Assembly: GCA_003447295.1 (NCBI GenBank)
Contig: DLZQ01000066.1
Location: 35,904 to 99,903, forward strand
DNA: 64,000 nt
From: Lachnospiraceae bacterium
GTDB taxonomy: Bacteria; Bacillota; Clostridia; Lachnospirales; Lachnospiraceae
Direction of reading: 5' to 3'
Shown in pieces: positions 19,380-26,744 of the stretch. A model generated the notes under the pieces. The model searched no databases, was not told where the DNA came from, and worked only from the letters and a program-made list of their open reading frames with translations. Made by a program: the position numbers and the translations under genes. Numbering within the stretch: position 1 is the first letter of the stretch; the number at the start of each line of letters is the position of its first letter.

Positions 19380-19683
19380 CTTGCCAAAACAGAAGATATA
19401 GGATATACTTCTTCCATAAACATTTCTTATAAAAATCTATTGTCAGTGTAGGCTGATATCGGTTGCCAGTTTTGCAGAGATTCCTGCAGAAGTACCCAAT
19501 AATCAAAGTTAAGTGTACATATGGTCTGCAAAAACACTGAAAGAAGTAACATTTTAAGTAATGATTTTTTGTCTGCTGTGTTTTGAGATGATGAAAAAGA
19601 TGAAGTTTTAAAAAATGCACAAAGTATTTGATATTTCTAATACTATGCAATAAAATTAAAATGAATTATTAAAAAAGCATAGA
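19380..19683. other. AT-rich non-coding stretch at the edge of an accessory island
   Basis: About 300 bases with no supported gene. Base composition turns sharply AT-rich compared with the uronate operon, marking the left side of an accessory island that runs to about 23.7 kb. The open frames here lack ribosome sites. Confidence 0.5.
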
Positions 19684-19703
19684 GTATTAAGAATAAATAA
19701 TAC
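19684..19703. promoter_or_regulatory. Possible AbiEi operator
   Basis: GTATTA and TAATAC form an inverted repeat around AAGAATAA, about 35 bases before the AbiEi-like start codon. AbiEi proteins repress their own operon by binding inverted repeats, so this is a plausible site. Confidence 0.35.
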
Positions 19704-19737
19704 ATTGTGCTGACTTTAAAACATCAGGAGGTGATAC

Positions 19738-20505
19738 ATGATGAAGCATTATGAAAAGCTACTTGCAAAGGGTTCTTTTTCGAGAGAACAGTTGATAGAA
19801 ATTGTAGGAACAGCAACCGCAGCGAATCAGGTAATTTATGAATACCAGAAAAAAGGGCTGATAGAAAAAGTGAAAAGAGATTTTTATGTGGTAATCAGCA
19901 TGGAAACAAAACAGCCTGTGTTATCCCGTTATCAGATAGGGTCCAATCTGTTCCCAGATGCTTGTATCACCCATCACAGTGCATTTGAAGTATTTGGGTA
20001 TGGAAGTCAGGTGTTTTATGAGTGTTATGTTGCAACGGATAAACGATTTCACGATTTTGAGTATGACGGAGTGTTGTACCGCCACATAGAGCGTAAACCA
20101 GATATAGAAGTAGTACAGCAGGGAAAAATACGAGTGACATCCATGGAACAGACTGTTGTAGACAGTATCCGTGATTTTGAAAAGATAGCAGGAATTGAGG
20201 AAGTAATACGGTGCATGATGCTGGTGCCGGGACTGAATGAACAGAAAGTGTTGGAATGTCTGGCAAGAAACAACAATGGTTTTCTGTATCAGAAGTGCGG
20301 ATATTTTTTTGAAGAAATGCAGGAAGAATTCCATTTTTCAGCCCAGTTTTTTGAGACATGTGAGAATGGTTCCTCTGATGCAAAGCGCTATCTGATGAAG
20401 GAATCGCAGGATAATGTATTTCATAAAAGATGGAAGCTTTATGCACCGGTTTCGTTGAAAAGACTGATAGATAAGGGGGTGGATGCTTATGATGCAATGG
20501 GATAG
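19738..20505 (+). CDS. abiEi: AbiEi-type antitoxin
   Basis: This is the antitoxin and repressor half of the type IV AbiE toxin-antitoxin/abortive infection system. The 255-residue protein has an N-terminal winged-helix segment (SREQLIEIVGTATAANQVIYEYQKKGLIEKV), then a YITHHSAFEVFG-like core and a MEQTVVDSIRDF motif common to the family. AGGAGGTGAT lies just before ATG 19738. It overlaps the remains of its toxin gene. The antitoxin frame is complete although the toxin is broken, so it may persist as a stand-alone regulator or as protection against related toxins. Confidence 0.85.
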   Translation: MMKHYEKLLAKGSFSREQLIEIVGTATAANQVIYEYQKKGLIEKVKRDFYVVISMETKQPVLSRYQIGSNLFPDACITHHSAFEVFGYGSQVFYECYVATDKRFHDFEYDGVLYRHIERKPDIEVVQQGKIRVTSMEQTVVDSIRDFEKIAGIEEVIRCMMLVPGLNEQKVLECLARNNNGFLYQKCGYFFEEMQEEFHFSAQFFETCENGSSDAKRYLMKESQDNVFHKRWKLYAPVSLKRLIDKGVDAYDAMG

Positions 20506-21126
20506 ATTAACTCTGGGCAGAATGGCAAAAGAACTGGGTTTTCTGAGGGACACGCTGGAAAAGGTATGCCGTCTGGCGGATGTGTTGAAATTCATGGAAT
20601 CGGATGAGCTTTTGTCAGAAGGAATTGCTTTAAAAGGTGGAACTGCCATTAATCTTACTATTTTTGATTTGCCATGACTTTCGGTGGATATTGATTTGGA
20701 TTATTGCAGAAGTATTGAAAGGGAAAAATGCTTGCAGACAGGGGGATTATCACAGAAAAAATCAGCAAGTATATGATGGCAAACGGATATGTACTGAGTC
20801 CGAAATCAAAGAGTTATCATGCACTGGATTCCTTTGTGTATGAATATATAAATTGCGGAGGGACAAAGGATAATCTTAAGATTGAGATTAACTACATGCT
20901 GCGCTGTCATGTGCTTCCTGTGGCACGGAGAGAAGTAAGACTGCCATGGAATGAGGAAAAGCTGTTCTGGAAGGCTTTCTCAGAAGGAAATTATTATCCC
21001 GACTGGGTATTCGGGGATAGTGATGAGTTTAGAAATATAGCAAAACATCCAATGGCATTATGGAAGTGCAGGGACAAGGAAGAAGATAAGAAGCCTTTGG
21101 ATAAAGATAATGAAAAGAGAGTGTAA
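20489..21126 (+). pseudogene. abiEii: Decayed AbiEii-type nucleotidyltransferase toxin
   Basis: The N-terminus ends in ALKGGTAINLTIFDLP, the GGTAINL nucleotidyltransferase motif. It then meets an in-frame TGA at 20675-20677 where the family has Arg (RLSVDIDLDY follows). A one-base deletion in an A-run near 20725-20730 shifts the frame. The sequence then resumes as ADRGIITEKISKYMMANGY and ends with the family's HPMALWK motif. A block of roughly 100 residues normally lying between the LPW and FWKAF segments is missing. This is three independent lesions, so no active toxin is expected. Starts at 20483, 20489 and 20492 are possible; all overlap abiEi. Confidence 0.85.
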
Positions 21127-21313
21127 TGATTCTGATGCTTGTGCAAAAAGGGTTATGAAAAGTTTGAGATAGAAAATATATTACTTCATATATGGAATCA
21201 AGAAATATCTACTCCCAGCGTGTATACTATATATACAGGTTGGATATGAAGCATCCTGCTTGTAGAATGTATGGTGGGCTTCATCCATGATACTGTATGT
21301 GAGGAGAATGTGA

Positions 21314-22228
21314 ATGAGTACAGAAATTTTAAAGGAGATTTTGGCTTATATAGATGAACATATTTATGAAAAAATCAGTTTACTGGAATTGGCAGAAATG
21401 GCTGGTTATAGTCCATTCTATTTCAGTAAATTATTTTCAGAAATTATGGGTATGCCAATAACCGGATACATTAGGATCAGAAAGCTACAATATGCGCTTG
21501 GTTCTTTGCTGGAGGGTAGGAAAGTTCTTGATGTATCACTTATGTATGCATTTGATTCTCACGAAGGATTTACACGTTCATTTACACAATTGTTTGGTTC
21601 CACGCCAAGTAAAGTAAAAAAGTATCTTACTTCGTATATGGTGCCAGAATATTGTGTGCCAAACATAGAAGGAAGGAGAATGCGTATGGGAGCAGACAAG
21701 GAAAGCTTAATAGATAATATGCATCAGATTGTTTATGAAGTACTTAAAACGTCGTTTGAAGAGGCCGATGCAGGAGGATTTTGCACGAAAATTAATATTA
21801 CACTGTATGAGGATGGAAGAATAAAGATAACTGATAATGGAAGAGGAATTCCTCTTTCACAAAATGAAAAGAAAAATCAGCAGGTATTGGATAAAATACT
21901 TTCAGGCCATCCTATATCGAGTATAGAATATGCACAGATGGGTGATTTCGCCCAAGGTGGCATGCAGGCGATAAATTCATTATGCGAAAATTTGCGGATT
22001 AATGTGTATAGAGATAGTAACTGCTATAGTCAGGACTATGTAAGGGGGATTGCCCAACATGACGTGAATTCTTGTAAAATGGAACATTCGTCAGGTACAG
22101 AGATAATATTGAAACCAGATAGTCGGATTTTTGGGGATATCAGGTTTTCCACTGATATGATTAAGAAGTGGGTAGAAGAGAATAATGTGACAGGAGCAAT
22201 TGTTTGTATTAAAGAACAAAGTTATTAA
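21314..22228 (+). CDS. AraC-type HTH protein fused to a GyrB-like GHKL domain
   Basis: Residues 3-106 form a complete AraC/XylS DNA-binding domain placed at the N-terminus. Residues about 126-275 resemble the ATPase domain of GyrB: IVYEVLKTSFEEADAG (E142 matches the catalytic Glu), KITDNGRGIP (D174 binds adenine in GyrB) and SGTEIILKPD. The Mg-binding Asn is replaced by T146 and the ATP-lid glycines are reduced to GDFAQGGMQAI, so binding without hydrolysis is likely (inference). GAGGAG lies 7 bases before ATG 21314. The upstream region carries an ATGAAGC/GCTTCAT inverted repeat near 21246-21284. No gyrase genes are nearby. It ends at a terminator at 22267. Confidence 0.8.
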   Translation: MSTEILKEILAYIDEHIYEKISLLELAEMAGYSPFYFSKLFSEIMGMPITGYIRIRKLQYALGSLLEGRKVLDVSLMYAFDSHEGFTRSFTQLFGSTPSKVKKYLTSYMVPEYCVPNIEGRRMRMGADKESLIDNMHQIVYEVLKTSFEEADAGGFCTKINITLYEDGRIKITDNGRGIPLSQNEKKNQQVLDKILSGHPISSIEYAQMGDFAQGGMQAINSLCENLRINVYRDSNCYSQDYVRGIAQHDVNSCKMEHSSGTEIILKPDSRIFGDIRFSTDMIKKWVEENNVTGAIVCIKEQSY

Positions 22229-22266
22229 TTATGATTTACCGTTTGCTTTATGTTGTTTGCATATTG

Positions 22267-22304
22267 AAAAAGGGGTGTGGAATATTTTTCTCGCCTCTTT
22301 TTTG
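22267..22304 (+). terminator. Terminator after the AraC-GHKL gene
   Basis: AAAAAGGGGTG and CGCCTCTTTTTT form a short stem with two G-T pairs plus an A/T zipper and a T-run. Confidence 0.6.
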
Positions 22305-22549
22305 ACCTTGAATTTGCAGGAAAGGAAAATGCTTTTTTAATACAGAATATATTTCCTGTTATTGAAAAATATTTTGATCATATTCATACAGTGCAGGATC
22401 AGCCGGTGACAATACATAAAAAGCTTAATAAATTGCTAGTAGAAAATTTGAATGAAGTATTGGCTATGTATAATCGTGGAGTAAGGTTGACTTTTACAGA
22501 TATTAGAGCAATTAAAACAATTATGGAAAAGGAATTGAACGAGATTTGA
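22277..22549 (+). CDS. Hypothetical protein or 5'-truncated gene remnant
   Basis: The frame encodes up to 90 residues with an amphipathic helical look (FLIQNIFPVIEKYF, LLVENLNEVLAMYNRGVRLTFTDIRAIKTIMEKELNEI). The only start in reach is a GTG inside the preceding terminator hairpin, with a poor ribosome site, so it may be the 3' part of a lost gene. I do not recognise the family. Confidence 0.35.
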   Translation: MEYFSRLFFDLEFAGKENAFLIQNIFPVIEKYFDHIHTVQDQPVTIHKKLNKLLVENLNEVLAMYNRGVRLTFTDIRAIKTIMEKELNEI

Positions 22550-22607
22550 TACATAATGAGACTGAATAAAATAAAGAGAAAACGCAATAGACTACGGAGG
22601 ATAACTT

Positions 22608-22736
22608 ATGAGTAACTTTTTTGATGAAACCATGCAGGGATTGTTGGAAGCAGCGGAAATTGCAAAAGGAAATATTACGTTAACAGAGCGGGAAAATATG
22701 CCGGCGCCCACATTTTATGTCGCAGATAATGTGTAG
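22608..22736 (+). pseudogene. N-terminal remnant of a small HTH antitoxin-type protein
   Basis: Forty-two residues starting MSNFFDETMQGLLEAAEIAKGN and containing LTERENMPAPTFYV resemble the N-terminus of small DNA-binding antitoxin-like proteins, which continue into a helix-turn-helix. The frame stops before any HTH. A good CGGAGG site lies 8 bases upstream, so the peptide could still be translated. Confidence 0.45.
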
Positions 22737-22817
22737 ATAAGATTGTTGAAATACGCAGAAAGAAGTTATATACAATGAAAATCTACGATAGATAGACTGG
22801 TGTCTACGAAGGAAAAG

Positions 22818-22846
22818 TTGTCCTCATAGCAATAAAATTGTAAAAT
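22818..22846 (+). promoter_or_regulatory. Promoter of the XRE membrane regulator
   Basis: TTGTCC (22818-22823) and TAAAAT (22841-22846) are 17 bases apart, 46 bases before the ATG at 22893. Confidence 0.55.
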
Positions 22847-22892
22847 ATAGTCATGAAAATCGTATTTTTATAGTTTTACGGGAGGAACAGCA

Positions 22893-23693
22893 ATGGACCA
22901 GGAAAAGATTGGGGTATTCATTTCTACATTAAGAAAAGAGCAGGGAATGACGCAACAACAATTGGCGGATGCGATTGGTGTCAGTAACAAAACAATATCC
23001 AAATGGGAATGTGGCAAAGGAATGCCGGAGCTGGCATTGATTGTTCCGTTATGCCACATTCTGAAAATTAGTATTAATGAGTTCCTGTCAGGTGAACATT
23101 TGTTGAAAAACGGTTACACTGAAAAAGCTGAAGTCAATATGATGAATCTTTTACAGGAAACAGAAAATAGCAAAAAGAAAAGTCGAAGTTCATTATTGGC
23201 TTTTGGGATAACTGTGATAATTTTTTTATTCGTTGTTTTATATTCTGTAATTACCAATATGGGAATCGATATGAATATGCTTTTTGTGGATATGCCTACA
23301 TTCTTGAGTATGTTTCTGGCTACTGCTCTATTTTTGTTGGGGACAAATTTGGGACTACCTTTTTTTGATTCCTTTCGGATTGCTTTTGGAAAAAAGAAAT
23401 CAGTATCAATAAAACAATTGTTTCAGGCAAAATCAGCGATAAAGCTTGCGAAAATCACATTTTTGGGAATGGGATTCCTCGAAAGCTGTATTAGCTTTAT
23501 GGCAATTCAACCTATGGGGGAAGGAACACTTCTTTTTACAGGATTAAGTATTTCCATTTCAATTGCGTTAAATGGAATTTTATATGGATTAATTGGTTTT
23601 CTGCTATTACTGCCAATTCAGGTAAGGTTAGAAATAATGTATATGCAGAAGCAGGAAGATAGTGAAAAGAAAACAGAGGATGATGCGGAATAG
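22893..23693 (+). CDS. XRE-family regulator with C-terminal membrane domain
   Basis: The 266-residue protein has an N-terminal lambda-repressor type helix-turn-helix (GMTQQQLADAIGVSNKTISKWECGKGMPEL, residues about 18-48) and, after a short linker, four or five hydrophobic helices (from about residue 100 to 250), ending in an acidic tail. Membrane-tethered XRE regulators are common in Firmicutes and probably sense the membrane or a partner protein. It has its own promoter and an ACGGGAGG ribosome site. It is the last gene of the AT-rich island. Confidence 0.85.
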   Translation: MDQEKIGVFISTLRKEQGMTQQQLADAIGVSNKTISKWECGKGMPELALIVPLCHILKISINEFLSGEHLLKNGYTEKAEVNMMNLLQETENSKKKSRSSLLAFGITVIIFLFVVLYSVITNMGIDMNMLFVDMPTFLSMFLATALFLLGTNLGLPFFDSFRIAFGKKKSVSIKQLFQAKSAIKLAKITFLGMGFLESCISFMAIQPMGEGTLLFTGLSISISIALNGILYGLIGFLLLLPIQVRLEIMYMQKQEDSEKKTEDDAE

Positions 23694-23703
23694 GTATTGT
23701 AAA

Positions 23704-23740
23704 TATGCCCCACCAGCGGCTGCTGATAGGGCATTTGTTG
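23704..23740. terminator. Hairpin between the XRE gene and pyrI
   Basis: ATGCCC (23704-23709) pairs with GGGCAT (23728-23733) around a second CAGC/GCTG stem, followed by TTGTTGT. It sits between convergent genes and may serve both. Confidence 0.6.
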
Positions 23741-23750
23741 TATAAGGTTA

Positions 23751-24179
23751 TTAGCTTTCGCTGTATTTCTCTTCGCAGTATTTGCAGCGGTAGATCTCTT
23801 TTTTCTCATCGGAGAGGACGAATACATGGGGCAGTCCCTGCTCGATGGAAGTGATGCATCTGGGGTTGCGGCATTTGATGACGTTTTTGATCTGTTTGGG
23901 AAGTACCAGTTCCTTCTTCTCTACGATCTCACCATTTTTGATGACGTTTACGGTGATGTTGTGGTCGATGAAGGCCAGGACATCCAGATCCAGCATATCG
24001 ATGTCACATTCTACTTTCAGAATGTCTTTTTTGCCCATTTTTCCGCTGCGGGCGTTTTTGATGATAGCAACGGTGCAGTCTAACTTATCCAGCTGAAGGT
24101 GCTCATAGATCGAGAGACTTTTTCCGGCTTTGATATGATCGAGGACGAAGCCCTCTTCGATTTTTCCTACATTTAACAT
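23751..24179 (-). CDS. pyrI: Aspartate carbamoyltransferase regulatory chain
   Basis: PyrI binds nucleotides and tunes the activity of PyrB, the first committed enzyme of pyrimidine synthesis. The C-terminal zinc-binding cysteines are present (CRNPRC and CKYC). The start at 24179 gives the family's MLNVGKIEEGFVLDHI N-terminus. ATG 24191 is in frame but has AAAGG only one base upstream. It is transcribed after pyrB with a 205-base gap that holds no gene. Confidence 0.95.
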   Translation of the reverse strand: MLNVGKIEEGFVLDHIKAGKSLSIYEHLQLDKLDCTVAIIKNARSGKMGKKDILKVECDIDMLDLDVLAFIDHNITVNVIKNGEIVEKKELVLPKQIKNVIKCRNPRCITSIEQGLPHVFVLSDEKKEIYRCKYCEEKYSES

Positions 24180-24384
24180 ATGAATAACCATGCCTTTCCG
24201 TAACCTGCGGATTTCCGGACATTTGAGTCTGGTGCAGGTACAAATACTTGTGAGTCGCGTTCCTTTTTATGGAAGATTCACATTTATTAATATTTTGCGG
24301 TTGTTCGATTCCACACGGGGTACACGTGACAAAAAAGTTTGCTGTCGGGTGTACAGATAGTAAATGAATTCGTATGGAATGAAA

Positions 24385-25296
24385 TTATGCCAGACCCAGC
24401 AAAGTCAGGATCAGGGCCATACGGACGTAGACACCGAACTGTGCCTGCTTGAAATAGGCGGCTCTGGGATCGTCATCGATCTCCACGGAGATCTCATTGA
24501 CTCTGGGAAGGGGATGCAGCACCAGCATGTCGGGCTTCGCCAGTTCCATTTTTTCCGGGGTCAGTACATAGAAATCTTTCAGGCGGACGTAATCCTCTTC
24601 GTTGAAGAAACGTTCCTTCTGCACACGGGTCATGTATAAGAGATCAAGTTCCGGCATGACATCTTCCAGACGGATAACTTCCTGGAAAGGAATGCCTTTC
24701 TCACGGAGCATGTCGGTGACATAGTCGGGGATCTTCAGTTCTTCGGGAGAGATGAAGATGAATTTGATGCCTTCATAGCGCACCAGTGCGTTGATCAGGG
24801 AGTGTACGGTACGACCGAATTTCAGGTCACCGCACAGACCGATGGTAAAATTATTCAGATCGCCGTGGAGGCTGCGGATGGTCTGCAGGTCGGTCAGGGT
24901 CTGGGTGGGATGCTGATGTCCACCGTCACCGGCATTGATCACGGGGATCAGGGATTTCTCTGCGGCTACCATGGGAGCGCCTTCCTTGGGATGGCGCATA
25001 GCGCAGATGTCCGCATAGCAGGAGATGATGCGGATGGTATCGGATACACTTTCTCCCTTGGATGCGGAAGAGCAGGAAGCATCGGAGAAACCGATCACTC
25101 TGCCGCCTAAACGGGTCATGGCGGATTCAAAGCTTAAACGTGTGCGGGTGCTGGGCTCGTAGAAGCAGGTGGCGAGGATCTTGCCGTCGCATTTGTGGGC
25201 GTATTTGGCGGGATCCTTCTCAATGTCGTCTGCCAGAGCGAACAGCTTGTCCAGTTCCTCAACAGAGAAGTCAAGTGGGTTCATCAAGTGTCTCAT
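24385..25296 (-). CDS. pyrB: Aspartate carbamoyltransferase catalytic chain
   Basis: PyrB joins carbamoyl phosphate and aspartate in pyrimidine synthesis. The 303-residue protein has the carbamoyl-phosphate motif [13 protein letters not shown], the [12 protein letters not shown] segment and the aspartate-binding HPLPRVNEI motif. Together with pyrI it would form the E. coli-type holoenzyme. The leader to the right holds a perfect palindrome, but no PyrR attenuator was recognised. Confidence 0.97.
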   Translation of the reverse strand: MRHLMNPLDFSVEELDKLFALADDIEKDPAKYAHKCDGKILATCFYEPSTRTRLSFESAMTRLGGRVIGFSDASCSSASKGESVSDTIRIISCYADICAMRHPKEGAPMVAAEKSLIPVINAGDGGHQHPTQTLTDLQTIRSLHGDLNNFTIGLCGDLKFGRTVHSLINALVRYEGIKFIFISPEELKIPDYVTDMLREKGIPFQEVIRLEDVMPELDLLYMTRVQKERFFNEEDYVRLKDFYVLTPEKMELAKPDMLVLHPLPRVNEISVEIDDDPRAAYFKQAQFGVYVRMALILTLLGLA

Positions 25297-25381
25297 TTTT
25301 TCATTTCCTCATTTCTGCGCTGCTATTTTCGACACAGTGACTGTACGGAATAGGAGAATCCGTGCTCGCTTGTGTATGCGA

Positions 25382-25433
25382 CATCATAAGAATACAGCGC
25401 TTTTCTTATGATGCGGGTAGAAACAGGGCCCGC
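25382..25433 (-). promoter_or_regulatory. Palindromic leader upstream of pyrB
   Basis: CATCATAAG (25382-25390) and CTTATGATG (25405-25413) form a perfect 9-base stem. They are followed on the plus strand by GCGGG/CCCGC (25413-25417, 25429-25433). This lies in the 200-base gap between the nitroreductase terminator and pyrB and may be an operator or leader fold. Confidence 0.45.
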
Positions 25434-25462
25434 AGGAAGCGGACAGATCATACCCTGACCAG

Positions 25463-25492
25463 AAAAAAGTCGAAGAGGAAAAACTCTTCGAC
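25463..25492 (-). terminator. Terminator after the nitroreductase gene
   Basis: GTCGAAGAG and CTCTTCGAC (25469-25477, 25484-25492) form a perfect stem, with a T6 run on the minus strand. Confidence 0.85.
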
Positions 25493-25499
25493 TTTAAAA

Positions 25500-26039
25500 T
25501 TACTGTTGATAAGATAACAGATCCGTTACGGGTTTCCGTTTGGGAGCAACGGGTGCTTCTGCGGGATAACCGATGGGGATCAATGCGATCAGATCCTGAT
25601 TTTCAGGAATCTCAAGGAGATCAGCAGCTTCCTGCTGATCGAAAATACCCATGATCACGGTGCCAAGACCCTGCTCGTAAGCAGCCAGGCAAAAGGCTTC
25701 GCTGGCAACACCGGCATCGAACATCTGCCATGCATCGCCTCTTTGGGTAGTGAAGGAGCCGTCTCTCTCGAAACCGCTTCTGCCCTTTATCACGGTTACT
25801 GCAACGACCATGGGAGCGTTCTCCATGATCTTGCCATTACCCGGGAAGGAGGAAGTACATGCTGCCAGTTTCGCTTTCTTTTCGCCTTCCACAGCGATAT
25901 AACGAACGATTTGCGTATGCTTCCAGCTGGGAGCATAAGAAGCTGTCTCTACGATCTGAGCCAGAAGCTCATGAGATACCGGCTGATCCGTATACTGACG
26001 GATACTTCTGCGGCCTGTGATACATTCTTTTGCGGTCAT
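25500..26039 (-). CDS. Nitroreductase family protein
   Basis: This 179-residue flavoprotein has the FMN-binding RRSIRQYTDQPV motif near the N-terminus, and GLGTVIMGIFDQQEA and IPIGYPAEAP in the C-terminal half, as in short nitroreductases. Such enzymes reduce nitro groups, quinones or flavins with NAD(P)H; the natural substrate cannot be told. A near-consensus promoter and a CAGGAGG site precede it. It is monocistronic. Confidence 0.9.
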   Translation of the reverse strand: MTAKECITGRRSIRQYTDQPVSHELLAQIVETASYAPSWKHTQIVRYIAVEGEKKAKLAACTSSFPGNGKIMENAPMVVAVTVIKGRSGFERDGSFTTQRGDAWQMFDAGVASEAFCLAAYEQGLGTVIMGIFDQQEAADLLEIPENQDLIALIPIGYPAEAPVAPKRKPVTDLLSYQQ

Positions 26040-26071
26040 TGTTTATCCTCCTGTATTTTTGCATTTGTAAT

Positions 26072-26100
26072 ATAATAGCATTTCTGAAGGGGAGAATCAA
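26072..26100 (-). promoter_or_regulatory. Promoter of the nitroreductase gene
   Basis: On the minus strand TTGATT (26100-26095) and TATTAT (26077-26072) are exactly 17 bases apart, about 30 bases before the ATG. Confidence 0.7.
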
Positions 26101-26154
26101 GCAGGAAAAAGTGAAAAAAACATATAAAATTTGTATGGCTATGACAGAAAGGTT

Positions 26155-26183
26155 TTGCATTCCCGGATAGGATATCATATAAT
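26155..26183 (+). promoter_or_regulatory. Promoter of the PH-domain gene
   Basis: TTGCAT (26155-26160) and consensus TATAAT (26178-26183) are 17 bases apart. The leader to the ATG at 26290 is about 100 bases, with no recognised riboswitch. Confidence 0.75.
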
Positions 26184-26289
26184 GAGGCAAGGAGAACTAT
26201 AACGAGGAAGCGGATCGTGTAAAAGCCGGTTCCACTGTACGTTACAGATGGCTGTGGGACATCGGACCAAGCAATAAAAGGAGGGCACT

Positions 26290-26670
26290 ATGTCAGTAGA
26301 ATTTGTGGAAAAGAAGCGCTGGTTATTTTTAGGATTACCTTTTACCTTTACCAAGTATGTGATCAAAGAGGATATGATCACTGTGGATACGGGTGTGTTC
26401 ACCAAGGTAGAGAATGATTGCTATATGTACAAGGTACAGGATGTGGAGCATACGGCAAGTATCTGGGAGAGAATGGTAGGACTTGGTACCATTGTCTGTT
26501 ATACCGGTGATACTACTCATCCCAAACTGTTGATTGAGCATATCCGTAACTCCAAGCAGATCAAGGAATTTATTTTGAAGGAATCAGAGGAAGCCAGATT
26601 GAAGCGCAGAACCGTGAACATGCTGGATATCGGTTCCGGAGAGCTCGGGGATATTGACGATATACAGTAA
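26290..26670 (+). CDS. Bacterial PH-domain (bPH2-like) protein
   Basis: This 126-residue protein has the beta-strand pattern of the bacterial pleckstrin-homology fold (KYVIKEDMITVDTGVFTKVENDCYMYKVQDVEHTASIWERMVGLGTI), without membrane helices. An acidic C-terminal tail contains ELGDIDDIQ. Its function is unknown. A strong AAAGGAGG site precedes the ATG, and a terminator follows before the MATE gene. Confidence 0.75.
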   Translation: MSVEFVEKKRWLFLGLPFTFTKYVIKEDMITVDTGVFTKVENDCYMYKVQDVEHTASIWERMVGLGTIVCYTGDTTHPKLLIEHIRNSKQIKEFILKESEEARLKRRTVNMLDIGSGELGDIDDIQ

Positions 26671-26705
26671 TATTGAGAAACAAGTATACATGTGTATAAG
26701 AGACG

Positions 26706-26729
26706 GGACCTTCCGGGGTCCTGTTTTTT
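26706..26729 (+). terminator. Terminator between PH-domain and MATE genes
   Basis: GGACC (26706-26710) and GGTCC (26717-26721) form the stem, followed by TGTTTTTT. Confidence 0.75.
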
Positions 26730-26744
26730 CGGGAGAAGAGATTT

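Noticed and set aside
19336..19650. 104-residue minus-strand open frame in the AT-rich spacer
   Set aside because: No ribosome site or family; it begins in low-complexity AT sequence and crosses the uronate operon terminator region.
24192..24384. Possible regulatory gene or riboswitch between pyrB and pyrI
   Set aside because: No open frame with a ribosome site and no recognisable fold; treated as plain spacer.
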